From contig CM043877.1 of the NCBI GenBank assembly GCA_023846275.1, positions 16,536,607 to 16,600,606 on the forward strand: a stretch of DNA of 64,000 nucleotides. The letters are read 5' to 3'. A program made the translations under genes and the position numbers. The notes under the pieces are model-generated. The model worked only from the letters and a program-made list of their open reading frames with translations. It was not told where the DNA came from and made no database searches. Below, piece after piece: positions 12,401 through 23,600 of the stretch. This DNA comes from Vanilla planifolia (lineage: Eukaryota > Streptophyta > Magnoliopsida > Asparagales > Orchidaceae). How positions within the stretch are numbered: position 1 is the first letter of the stretch; every line of letters starts with the position of its first letter.

Positions 12401-15400
12401 GCACAACCCCCTGTTTGGGAGTTGAAGACATGTGCCTAAATTAACCATGAAAAATCAGTTTCATAAAGGTACCATCTCAAGAGAAAGCTGAAAAAAAGAT
12501 GTAGATATCACCCTAAAAATGGATGAAGCATGTTAACAACCTGTTGATACGTCCCCATCAATAGTATGGCAGGGTCAGCTGAAACAAGAGCCTTTTCACA
12601 TAACTTGATGGCTCTATGGAGTTCTTTGAGGTGCCCATGTTTTGGTTCCCGAATATATCCTAAATTTTAAAAATTATACTTTAAGTATAAATCTTTACAA
12701 ATTCCTTAATAGAAGTGCACATTAATACTCAGATATTGCAGTCAAATAGTAACTTAGAGCTGACTTCAACAAGTATCCATGCAATAAAGCTCACTTGGAT
12801 TCAGCAGTTCCCATGGAGGCAAATTTGTGTTTCAGTTCAACATATCTCAAGACCTCATGATTTCAATTAGTCAAACAATTACAGCAAAACCATTACAATG
12901 GAACTTCCAAATAGGTATAAATTAGAGATTAAGGAATATGAGTTAGAGATTAAAGATGACACAAAGTTAGTATGTATAACACAATACATGCAGTGATAAA
13001 ACACGGAACATTGGCATCCAACTTTGAGGTTTTGGCACAAAGCACATTATAGAAATTTAGAAGATCTATTATGTCCATCTGATATTTGCCAAATAATAAA
13101 ATACATTGATTTTCAAGAAAAATAAGAAAATACAGTAATTAATATAATCAAAAGCTTTGGTTTGTTTCAATGGTAACAGTGGGAATGCAATAAGGTTAAA
13201 AGACGATAATATAGCAACACGTGGTCAAAACATGGTAGAAATTGGTAAACTACAATGGAAAAGTGATACTAGAAAGAAAAACATGTATAAAAACAAAATA
13301 GTGTAGTCTAAGTTTTTTAATTTTTAATTTGAAAGTTTAGTTGTGGACTCTTTCCTTAAGGTTTTCTAAACAAGACTATGTTCAAATGCAATTTAGTGAG
13401 TTCTAAATGTAATTCTAAAACAAAGCAAAAGTTATACATAAGACATGTTTGTCTACTTATCCTCCAACCTTGAGAAAGATTTAAAGCGTTATTAAGAAGA
13501 TCAACCAAAAATGACAAATAACTAAAATGTTCCTCAAAACTATATTTTAAGAATTTTAATAGAGAAATAGAACTAGTTCTAAGAATCACTTATGAGCTTA
13601 TTCAAATGACATAGGACATCACCAACATATTTGTCTATCAAGAAAAAGTGAAACATTCAATGACATGTCAAAAGTGTGAAGAAAGAATTGTCAAGCTAGA
13701 AAAGTTTGTTAAGATAGATAGAATTTGGTTAATGCCTTTACCAAATTCATCAATGGGTGCATCATAATCGTAGCTAGTTGTGATGAAAGGTCCACCAGCT
13801 GTTCGCCCAAAGTTGGTTCCACCATGATACTTTAACAAATAACAACAGAAAACAACTCACTGCATTCAGTTCCTACTAAACACCATCAAGCAAGAAAATA
13901 AAGTTCTCTATACATAATATTACTATAGTTTTTTTTCATGAACAATTGGTACCATGTAGTAATTTATGAACGATCCTCCCTTTTGTATGAAGCGTGCCAC
14001 AGCAAATGCTAAATCTTCAACTGGCCTCTGATGTATTGTCCCTCCAAATTCAGTGAACCTTCCACCAATAAGCAGAAGAACAAAGAGTTGTTTATCATGT
14101 ATTAATGAGTATAATCTAACCAACATTTCAAAGAGGTAGCACTTTGCTGCAATCTTGTATTGGAAACATAGTAAAATAAACTCACCAACCACTCCAAGCT
14201 TCAGTCCACATCATTGGTTTATAAGGCTTGTTGGGACTAAAAGCATCACAATAGAAGCCATTACATGCATTTATCTGAAAACATGTATTTAAAGGCCAGA
14301 TGAATATCTTAGAGATGAGATATATTAAGTTACATCTTAGAACAGGACAATCCAAAGAAATAAACCACATGGAGGGGGAAGGGGGTCATGTACAGGAAAA
14401 ATAATAAAAGATTACATAGATGCGACAATTGTTATAGTTCTTAAGCACAGTAGACACATTGAAATTGCACTCTTTCAACTAAGTGCTCTTAGTTGCTAAG
14501 GAAAAGTGTATAGTAAACAATTGCGCATGTACCTCAAACTGATACTTGCCTCACATATAGGTATAGGTACAACAATTGCTAACTGAAACCATTTCCATGT
14601 GGTTTATACAAATATAAATCATAATCAGCGCTGATACAAAAGCATAGAAGAAACCTTCCAACAAATTATTGTCCAACTAAATCATTTGCATTGAAATGGA
14701 ATTTAACTAAACAAAACCTAGGAAGATTTGATCCGAACATAAGTTATCCCAGCTCACATACCAAGCACATTTTATGCCTAAGCAAACCTTATCCCAGCTT
14801 AGTCCAACCTCACCCTAGCCAACTAGTCTTATCCCAACTTACCCTAATTTTTTCTTTATGAATCTCACTTGGGACAACTCCCACCTCAGAGGTAGGCTGA
14901 GTTAAGCCTTATCCAACCTAAACCCAAAACACATGGGGCTTGAAAACCTGGTTAGTGAGGCAAACCAAATAGGTAATTTGTATAAAAATGTAGTCAAACA
15001 CACAAAACTGGATAGAACGTAGAGCAAAAGAAAGATTAGTAAAATTAAACTCCCGCACGTCATGTCAACAAAAAGCTCCTTAACATCTTTAAATCACGTA
15101 TGAAAAGAAAAATAAAAAAAATTATCTACTTTCTCAATAGGAAAACATGTTTTCAAAGAGAGAAAGGTGATCACATACCACGGGATCTGGAGCATCATCC
15201 TCCTTGCACATCACCCATGGAACACCTGTATCCATTCCCACAGCCATATTTGCTGCCCAATCCACATAAGCACGGCCAGCAGCACCAAAAGCCTTGCCTT
15301 CTGGCCCATACTCATTCTCAATCTGCACCCAATGGAGATAACAAAGCCATTCCGTTTTCACTCTTAGGCACAATTTACACTCCATAAACAAAGAAGCTAA

Positions 15401-16327
15401 ACATTGATTTCTTAATATTGCCAAAAGAAAATTTTAGCTGGAGCACATGCCTGTGAGAGGATAATAGGGCCACCCTGTGACTCGAACAACGACTCCCTCT
15501 TCATCATGTCCACAATTTTCTGAGTGAAACCTTGCATAGCAATCTAAAAAAAGAAATCCACTAGTGAGATTTTAAAAAAAAAAAAAAATGTAAAAGGGAA
15601 GTGAAGGAATGAACCTTGAAGGGCTCATTATCGGTTCTGAAGCTTATGCCAGGCACATACTTGAGCCAAACTGGGAATCCACTATACAAAGATTTAACAC
15701 AAAAACAATAGGGGTTAATGGTAAGGAAGCACAAACTACAGAGGAATCACAGATCCCATGACGTAGAAGAGAAATACCCAAAATTCCACTCTCCGCAAAT
15801 GTACGGCCCTATGCGAAGGTGTACGTAGAGTCCAGCCTTCTGTACCGTCCTAATAAACCGTACCAAATCGTATCGCCCTTCAAAATTATACTGCAAATTC
15901 CAACAAATCATACCACCGAGAAGAAGAACAGAAGAAAAAGGTAGACTAGGAAACGGCTTTATGAGTAATGCAAGTAAGCAAACCACCTTTCCGGGAGAAG
16001 GCTCATGGCCGTTCCAGAAGACATAAGTCTGGATTACGTCTAATCCTCCATCCTTGGCATTCTCCACTAACCCCTCCCACATCTGCTCACCCAGGAAAAG
16101 CTTTGAGCTTTAGTCATTTGCATGAGAGAAGCGAAGAGGAAGGAGAAAAAGAAGGAGGAAATGGTTACTTCTGGAGTGCTCCTCGGGTAGTGTATGGACC
16201 CGGAAATGAGAATCCTCCTCTGCCCATCGATGATGATGGCTTTCCGGTCGTAGGTGACCGCACATTCCGCCACCCGGAGGAGAACTGTGACCACAACCAG
16301 CACAGCGGTGGCGGCAGCCGTCGCCAT
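9404..16327 (-). CDS. BGAL3: Beta-galactosidase (GH35), BGAL3-like, 19 exons, 844 aa
   Basis: Secreted glycosyl hydrolase family 35 exo-beta-galactosidase that removes terminal galactose from cell-wall pectic galactan, arabinogalactan and similar substrates. Exons: 16327-16169, 16082-15987, 15890-15778, 15681-15615, 15543-15451, 15322-15179, 14274-14186, 14058-13953, 13829-13742, 12659-12541, 12435-12271, 12003-11825, 11514-11405, 11331-11222, 11115-11005, 10929-10816, 10678-10476, 10047-9711, 9535-9404. Phases join without a break. Residues 1-23 are a hydrophobic signal peptide ending AECA. The GH35 signature [14 protein letters not shown] gives acid/base Glu180, and MWTEAWSGW gives nucleophile Glu249, close to tomato TBG4 E181/E250. 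Residues from about 755 form a Cys-rich SUEL-type galactose-binding lectin domain. Length and wording fit Arabidopsis BGAL3 (known family). The ATG at 16327 (ATGGCG) is preferred; an in-frame ATG at 16351 would add 8 residues. All key residues are intact, so it is probably functional. Confidence 0.95.
14740..14960. repeat. Degenerate TTATCCCAGCTTA-type repeats inside intron 6
   Basis: Words such as TTATCCCAGCTCA, TTATCCCAGCTTAG and TTATCCCAACTTACCC recur irregularly in this C-rich intronic patch of the beta-galactosidase gene. No coding or structured RNA signal is seen. It may be a decayed minisatellite. Confidence 0.4.
15323..15450 (-). other. GC-AG intron (intron 5) of the beta-galactosidase gene
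   Basis: Exon 5 ends ...CTC TCA CAG at 15451 and is followed by GCATGTG, not GT. The acceptor is CAG before ATTGAGAATGAG at 15322. Joining CAG to ATT gives SQ-IENEYG exactly as in the GH35 family, so the GC donor is needed. GC-AG introns are a known minor class of U2 introns. This one falls within the active-site signature, so its splicing decides whether the catalytic Glu180 is read in frame. Confidence 0.85.
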
Positions 16328-16515
16328 AGAAGTTCTCTTGGAACATCGCATTTCGGAGCAGGAGACCAGAGATGGCCACAGAGAAGATAAAGTGAGGTCT
16401 TTGGGGATTCCTGTTTTACTGTGGCGAGCAGGCCATGTGTGTGACCTTTCTCCTTCTTGTAGCCGACAATGGCTTCTCTCTCTCTCTTTCTCTCTCTCTC
16501 TCTGGTTATATAAGA
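16328..16515 (-). promoter_or_regulatory. Beta-galactosidase leader: TATA-like box, GA-rich tract and 6-codon uORF
   Basis: Read on the minus strand, a TATATAA-like box lies at about 16513-16507. An almost pure AGAGAG tract follows at about 16503-16472. A tiny upstream ORF then starts with ATG at 16436 (MACSPQ, stop ending at 16416). The main ATG is at 16327. Transcription from this TATA box would begin near 16480 and give a leader of about 150 nt. GA/CT-rich leaders are common in plant genes. The TSS and any repressive role of the uORF are inference. Confidence 0.5.
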
Positions 16516-16549
16516 AAATACAATATATAAAACAAATTACCATTTAATG

Positions 16550-19500
16550 TAGTTAATATATTTGTTACCTAAGTTATTAACATTTTGCCAAGCTGTTCCT
16601 ATCTCTATAACGGGCTGTAAAGCTCTCTATATATTTAAATGAAAAACAAAAAAAAAAACAGAGAAAATAAGGTTAATACGTGTTTGTGTAATAAAAAAAA
16701 TTAAAATAAAAATTAATATTATAATGAGTAATTTTAAATTTACAATATTTTGTACGATGCTTTTAGAGAAAAATCATTAAAATTTTAATGAGAAAAAAGT
16801 TAACATATAAATCGTTACATTAAGGTTTTGTATCACTTCATAAAATCATTTTGTCACCTTTAAATGATAATAATTCTCACAATTTTATGTATTTTACTCA
16901 TTAAAACATTTTCTTCTTCTTTTTTATTTATTTTTGGTCTCTTTATTGCTACTGATGCTATATATGCAAAATAGAATTGTTTATCTAAAACTTCTATATA
17001 TAAAACCTTTTATTAATTAATTTATAATATTATTTTTAACTAAGCAAATTTAATTTTAACAATTAATGCATATATATAAAAACTATTTATATCAATGTTT
17101 TCTTGCCGTCGGTGGGGAAATATGGTTGATGGGAATGGTTGCATCTGCCGACATAATGCATGATGGGATGTCATGACATGTATGGATATTATTATTTTGA
17201 TTAATCAATTTCTTTTTCATTTATTGGAATTTAATCAATCGATTGTCAATTCACACATTCACTAAAAAATATGCAATTAATTAAATTATCATAATATTCC
17301 AAGCTTTATCTTTGTCCTTAAATGATTGTTCCCATATATTTAATTCTTATATACAAATATTAAAAAAATAAAAAAAATTTGTTGGTAAATAATGGTTTTA
17401 TTGTATGTCAAAACGTTATCAAACCAATAATAGATCATTAGTAATTGGATTGATTGTAAATATGTTAAAAAATATATTTTTTTAGGAAACTATTTAAAAA
17501 TTGATTTATAAGCTGTTTGAAAAATTGTATAGGTAATATCTTCAAATAAATTATTATTTAATAATTAACAACATTATATAGTGGATGAATTTTGCTTATA
17601 ATAAAGGTATTTGAAAGTTCGTTTTAAGTTAATCTTCTTTACAAGTGACTATGAAATCTTTTTTTCAAAAAAAAAAAAAACAAATATTATGTATTTAAAA
17701 ATTTATTTAACCTTTTTCTAATTCCATTTCTCCAATACAAAAAATATTTTATCGATATATAAATTTCATCTATGTAAAAATGTTATGCATTATCATTATT
17801 ATTTGTATAGTCGTAGTTTCTATTAACAATGATTTCACGATTATTTAATAAAATATTCTTATCGTGTAATTAAATATTTATAATTTAAATTGATGTGATT
17901 CATTTATCTTATTTAAAAAATCATTAAGATATCTTATATCTATAAATGATAAAAAAATTTTCAAAAAATACTTTTGACATATTTGAAATGAGAGATCATT
18001 ATTATAAGGAAAAGGCTCATTAGATAAAAACTAATATATTAAGTCTATTTTTCTTATATAAAATCTTTATATTTCTTATATTTTTTTATTAACTCTCAAT
18101 TTGTTTTAAATGTACTACCAATGTGTTTCAACCTTTTAAACATAGTTCTAGTTGAATAGCAATTATTTTACACATCAAATTTACTTCTCTAATTGGTTTT
18201 TATATAATAATGATATTATTAGAATCAAAATTATAATTTAATAAATGTGTTTGCATTACAATTATACATTCTTCAATCAATAACTCAGTTTATTATGTTT
18301 TAATTTCAATTTTTTGTCCTCAACCCTAAGAGATAAGTTCGTACAAATAAGAAAAACTTGAGGTTGGTTTTATAAATATATAATTACGGAAGAATCCAAT
18401 TCGGTAATATGAAAAATTTGCAAAATGTTGTGTGTTATGAGGCATAAATGACCCCACCACCGTCCGTTTTGCCTTACTTTTCTCTAGCTTTTACGGAACA
18501 GTTTCTAATAAGTAAAAGGAGAGAAACGTTTCTATTTGAAGGAACTTTGCTTTAATAGTCACGCCGCTGCGTTTAAAATTACTATAAAGATTGATGGATT
18601 AATAATGGCTACAAAAAGAAGCACAATCAGTTAATTATGAGCTACAAAAGAAGACAATGAACATCAATATGCCCTAATTTTGTATTTGACATGATAATGT
18701 GTTATAAAATTAAAAATGTATTAAATATTAAGAAATTATAATTATAAAAATATTATCAACAAGTTTTTTCTTTTTAAAGATAACTTTTCCTATCAAGGTT
18801 CGATATGACATTTGGATGTCTAATAAATTTTTTGATTGATGACTTGAACAAACTTATAATTATAACCTAATGAATTGATAAATTTTCTTAGGTTGTAGAC
18901 ATCTTTATTCTAAAAATAATTATTATTTATTTAGAGAGAAAATAAATTATTTTTAAATAATATTATTTTTTTTTTATTTTTTCTTCTAAAGCCCAAAAAT
19001 AATGATAGATCAATTATGTAATAACCTTGATAATGAATTGTAGGAAGATGTGCCAAATTGTTACAATAGAAGATTAGAAAAAAAAAAAACAACCAAAATG
19101 CCAAATAGCAAGAATAAGAAAATTTGATGAAAAACATGTAGGAAAAAAAGAAAAAAAAAAGAAATATACCAAAAACAACTCTAGTCTATTTTTTTTCCTT
19201 TCAATCCAAACATTTAGCTAATACTATCTCTATTTTTATTCATAAACTCTAATAGATATTGATAACCCATTATAAGTTTGTTGATGTTATTGTATCAAAT
19301 GATGTGTTATATAAGTTATATATGTTATAACTCAACAAATCTATTATCAACTATAAGAAAAGATTGCTATCCATATAACTATAATTTGACTTATCAACAT
19401 ATCAAGATTACAAATATGTCAAATACTAAAAAACTACATTTATCAAACATATTATCTATTCTAATGAACAAAACATTCTCTCTTAAAAGATTCCATATGA

Positions 19501-19750
19501 AATTATATATTAAACAACCATAACACTTATTGACTTAAACATTCCCAATTATGATCTTATAACATAAACCACCTATCTTAAATTTTTAAGATACATCACT
19601 AATTACATTATTCTAAATCATAATTTTCACATTTCTATAATACATTTCAATTATAATATAACTCTTTTATCAAACATCTATTTATCAAATCTTTTTAATA
19701 TTAAAAAACATATTTTTAAATGATTTAAACTATTTTTACAATACAAATTC
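16550..19750. other. AT-rich intergenic DNA upstream of the beta-galactosidase gene
   Basis: No gene is recognised. The stretch is dominated by A/T runs and short random ORFs. It separates the beta-galactosidase promoter from the 3' end of the rsmI-like gene and probably carries the distal promoter, but no specific element could be supported. Confidence 0.55.
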
Positions 19751-19754
19751 TTAT

Positions 19755-19960
19755 ATTGCTATTGGCACCCCCAAGCTTTTTTTTTGCTCAGAAATCGCGC
19801 CGCCCCCGCGCCGTGAACAGTGGCGCCCTTCGCGCGGGTAACAAAGGAATTGGTGCTTTTCTTTTGATTCACGCGTGTTTCGCTTTTCTCCTTAATGCCA
19901 GTAAAGACCTCACCTTGTTTTGCCATTTGTTGAGCCACATATTTATGAGCTGTTAAAGTT
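19755..19960. other. GC-rich island with inverted repeat in AT-rich surroundings
   Basis: About 200 bp with marked CpG content interrupts very AT-rich DNA. It holds a 7-bp inverted repeat, CCCGCGC...GCGCGGG, around 19806-19840, flanking GTGAACAGTGGCGCC. The abrupt change suggests an inserted fragment, perhaps a transposon end. No terminal repeat pair or protein similarity was found. Confidence 0.5.
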
Positions 19961-20641
19961 CACAAGTGATGGGGAAGAACAAAGAATGATTCCCTACTTT
20001 AAGTGCCATATTTGATTCATTAAAACAAATAATAAAAAAAAATGACCACTAACGCTTTATTATAAAATATAATGCAAATTGTCAAGAAAAAGGAGCACAA
20101 TTAATTATTATATTTTTCAAGAATGTGTGAACAAATTTTAAATAATATGTAGAGGAGATTCACTTGTTTGAGAACACATTTACTAACATAACCTGCCAGT
20201 AATAAATACTCCTGAAAGATAGCCTTCACTTCTAAAGAACATGAAAAGAATAGAAGAAAATATGTCCTCAAAGACCCACATTTAAGACATGGTTGAGCCA
20301 AAAGATGCCTTGAAAATATTTTCTATTGAATAACAATAAATGGGTCAAGTAATCTCTAAGATGACAATAACTTATCAAGATTTTTATAAACTTAACTCAC
20401 CTCTCCTTAAAGCCATCATTCCTTTATGATATGTAATTAGGAAAATTCCCCAAACAGGTGGTCTTTTTTTGAGCTCCTAATAAACCTCACTTTGAAGAGA
20501 AGGTTGAGAGGTTGGTACAATGAGTGAGTTCAACCATGCGATTTAACATATGAATACAAATCCATTTGGTTGATAAATTTCAAGCTGTAACATAGTAAGT
20601 GAAGGAAAACCAAAGTTATTGTCTAACTTACACTGAGATAA

Positions 20642-23600
20642 CTAGCTATTGGAAGCTTGGCTTGTTTCATCAAATTCTGCAAACAACCTCAACGCAAGTG
20701 CATATACTTCTTTCCTTTTAACTGTGGTGGCCTCAGCAACCATTTTCACAGCCTGCAGAGTCATAAAGATCCAATATAAAGCTCGAGAGATGGAACTGAT
20801 GGAAACTCAACTATATGGAGTGACTGAAACTGTTCTTAAGAAGACTGAAGATTGAACATGATAGCCAAAAAACATGCAGGTTGGCTTTAATCAGGCTTAG
20901 AATGCACCACAAGAACAGACCCAAAAGGATGAAAATGACTTATAACTAAGGTTACCATGCGAATGAATTATATATCATCTTTACTACACAGTACAAGACA
21001 GTGAACCTTTTTTGTTTTTTGTTTTCTTAATAATTAAGTCATGTATTTTTACCTTATTTTGAGTAACTTCAATATGTCTATCATTGTATGTGCATTTGAG
21101 TCGCCTGGATCTGAAATTGGAGTCATGATGTAATGTTGGAGGTCTTGATTCATGAATGAATTTAAGTGTTTTGGTGATTTTGAGTTTTGCATAAAGTACT
21201 ATTGGTGACAGACTTCCAGAATGTTGCCCACATAAAAGACTTCAACAGGTTTAGGTTCTATACCATCTCATTCTCTTTCCCATCATATTAAAAGCATTTC
21301 ATCATTTTCTTTCAATTTTTATCTCTTTATCCATTGTATTCACTTTTTCACTTTCTTTCTTGTTTTCTTTCAATGATTTTTGTGTTCATTTTTGAAGGAC
21401 CTAATTCTTCATGACCAAAAAGCATCATTCAATTAAAAAAAAAAGGCTCTGTTATCATTGAGCTTGTTACTTAACTTTTTCTTGTGCTGAAATCCTCAAT
21501 TTGCCCACTAACTTTCTTGAAAGCAAGTAAAATACAATTTTGCAAAAAAATAAAAAAATAAAAGAACTAATAAATAAATCATAATATCAAATCATTTTCT
21601 TTACTAATATCAAACATTAACCAGCTTCATTTATGTAAATGGATTACAAACTTGCAAACTACATACGAAATACACCTCTACCAACGAATTCATTTGCTTC
21701 CTCACGCATAAGAAAAATTGCAGACCCAAATCAGAGACCATAAAAACTAAGATTTTTGCCTGCCCTTGAAATATGATTGCATTTACCTCACAGCTACATG
21801 AATGGAAAAGCTCCATATGAACCTGTGGCTACAAGATAACTTCGCTCAGTAGTCCTCTCCACTAGATGAATGGAAAGGTGGAACCTTTAAGGTAACTACT
21901 AAACCAATCGCACAAATGGCTACAGAGGGAGGAAGACATTGAACCGAACAAGAAAAAAAGGCACAAATCTATGAATTCAGCAATCAAATACATCAACAGT
22001 AAACCAAATAACTATCCAAAATATGGTTCACAAAGAAAACAGTCAATCTCAAGACTAGCAACTGCCATTCGAGTTAAAAGCCAAGGCTGATTTGCCTACT
22101 TGAGAGGTACATATGATGACGAGAAACATCAATCAAGCATGGTAAGTTGTATCACATTCACTCCCCTGAACTCCAACTTCCTGTTGAGGCTAATATAGTT
22201 GTCATTTTTATTTGCAAGAAGAATTTTCAGTTAAAAAACAAGCAACGAATTTAATTTTATGCTGCAGAACATCTGATTCACTATTTTTGTTTGTGTAAAT
22301 CATACAGCCACCACATAACAACACAAATTATAATCTTGCAATAGCCTGGAATATATAAGTAGATATGATTAGTAGCTAGCGGAGATTGTCACTAGTGGCG
22401 ACCCCATATTGGTTATCTATTTTAAATAGTAATTTGCCATCTTTACAAGTTCTAAGTTCGCAGAAAGGTCTTACCAGTTTAATATGAATGCTAACTAAGA
22501 TGACTTAAGATTACTTAACACTAAAAAGTGGTAAAATTACTCTTAATGAGGGATTATTTATGAGACTAATTGCATGCATACCGTAGATATGCTGTTGCCC
22601 TTTGAGATCAGATGTCTGAGCTCATGCTCAAGTTCTTCCTCAGAAAGTGCTGTAATAGGAGAACCTGTTCTTCCTTCTATTAGGATTGTATATTCGCCTT
22701 TACACTGACGACTTGAAAACACCTCAGCTGCTTCTCCCAGAGTACCCCGCCAGAACTGGAACAATTTATGTTAATAGTCAGTAATGAACAACAAAACCTG
22801 GCAGTTTTCAGCTTTAACTGAATTATGACAGTTGAGGTTCTCTACCTACAACTTATTTAAATAAGCCATTCACATTAACTTAGCATATTTACTAACGTAA
22901 TGGCATAAAGGTAATCACGAAGTTTAAATGCTCCAGTAAAATTACCTGGCTATATAAGAGCAACAAGGAAACGCCAAGATGTTGGTTATTAGTTGCTGAT
23001 TAGCACATATTTCTTAGTAATGGAAAAGAAATAGATCTTACTAGACAATATGGCATGTTTAAAAGTCATGTGAGTGTAGAATGAACTTGGAGTGAAAAAT
23101 ATTAGTGATGTCCAAAACACATACATCATTGCAGCAATATTTGTATCTTATAACTAAAGTAGATACAATAACACAAACTTTTATCCCAAACAAACCCTCC
23201 GAACTTCATTATATCCACTAGCATCTCTTCATTAAGGTCAAAGCATATCCAATTGTTTTGCAATAGTTTCTAATCCTATCCTTTTTATTAATTACTTTAC
23301 CCTTATTTACAAAAAAAAATTTAAATACTCCATCTCTCCTTATAGGAACACTAAGACATTCACGTTTTAACCTCTACAACCATTTAAGATAGCTATACAT
23401 GAGCTAAACCCTCACAAGTCTTCTTTAGTGGAGTGTTTAAATTTAGCAATAACCCAAAAAGACTCCTAAATTTTATCTAACCAATTTGGATTCTATTAAT
23501 ATTGTCCTAATCAAATTTTCACTCATTCTAAAGTACAAAACCAAGACAACGAAGCATCTCATCCTTCAATGCTTCATTAACTCTAGTTATCATCCTTTTA

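Noticed and set aside
15968-16547. Long plus-strand ORFs over the start of the beta-galactosidase gene
   Set aside because: They mirror exons 1-2 and the GA-rich leader of the minus-strand gene; the minus strand carries the GH35 signature.
20649-20855. Plus-strand ORF starting MEAWLVSSNS
   Set aside because: It is antisense to the last rsmI exon (AVKMVAEATTVKRKEVYALAL), which is clearly the coding strand.
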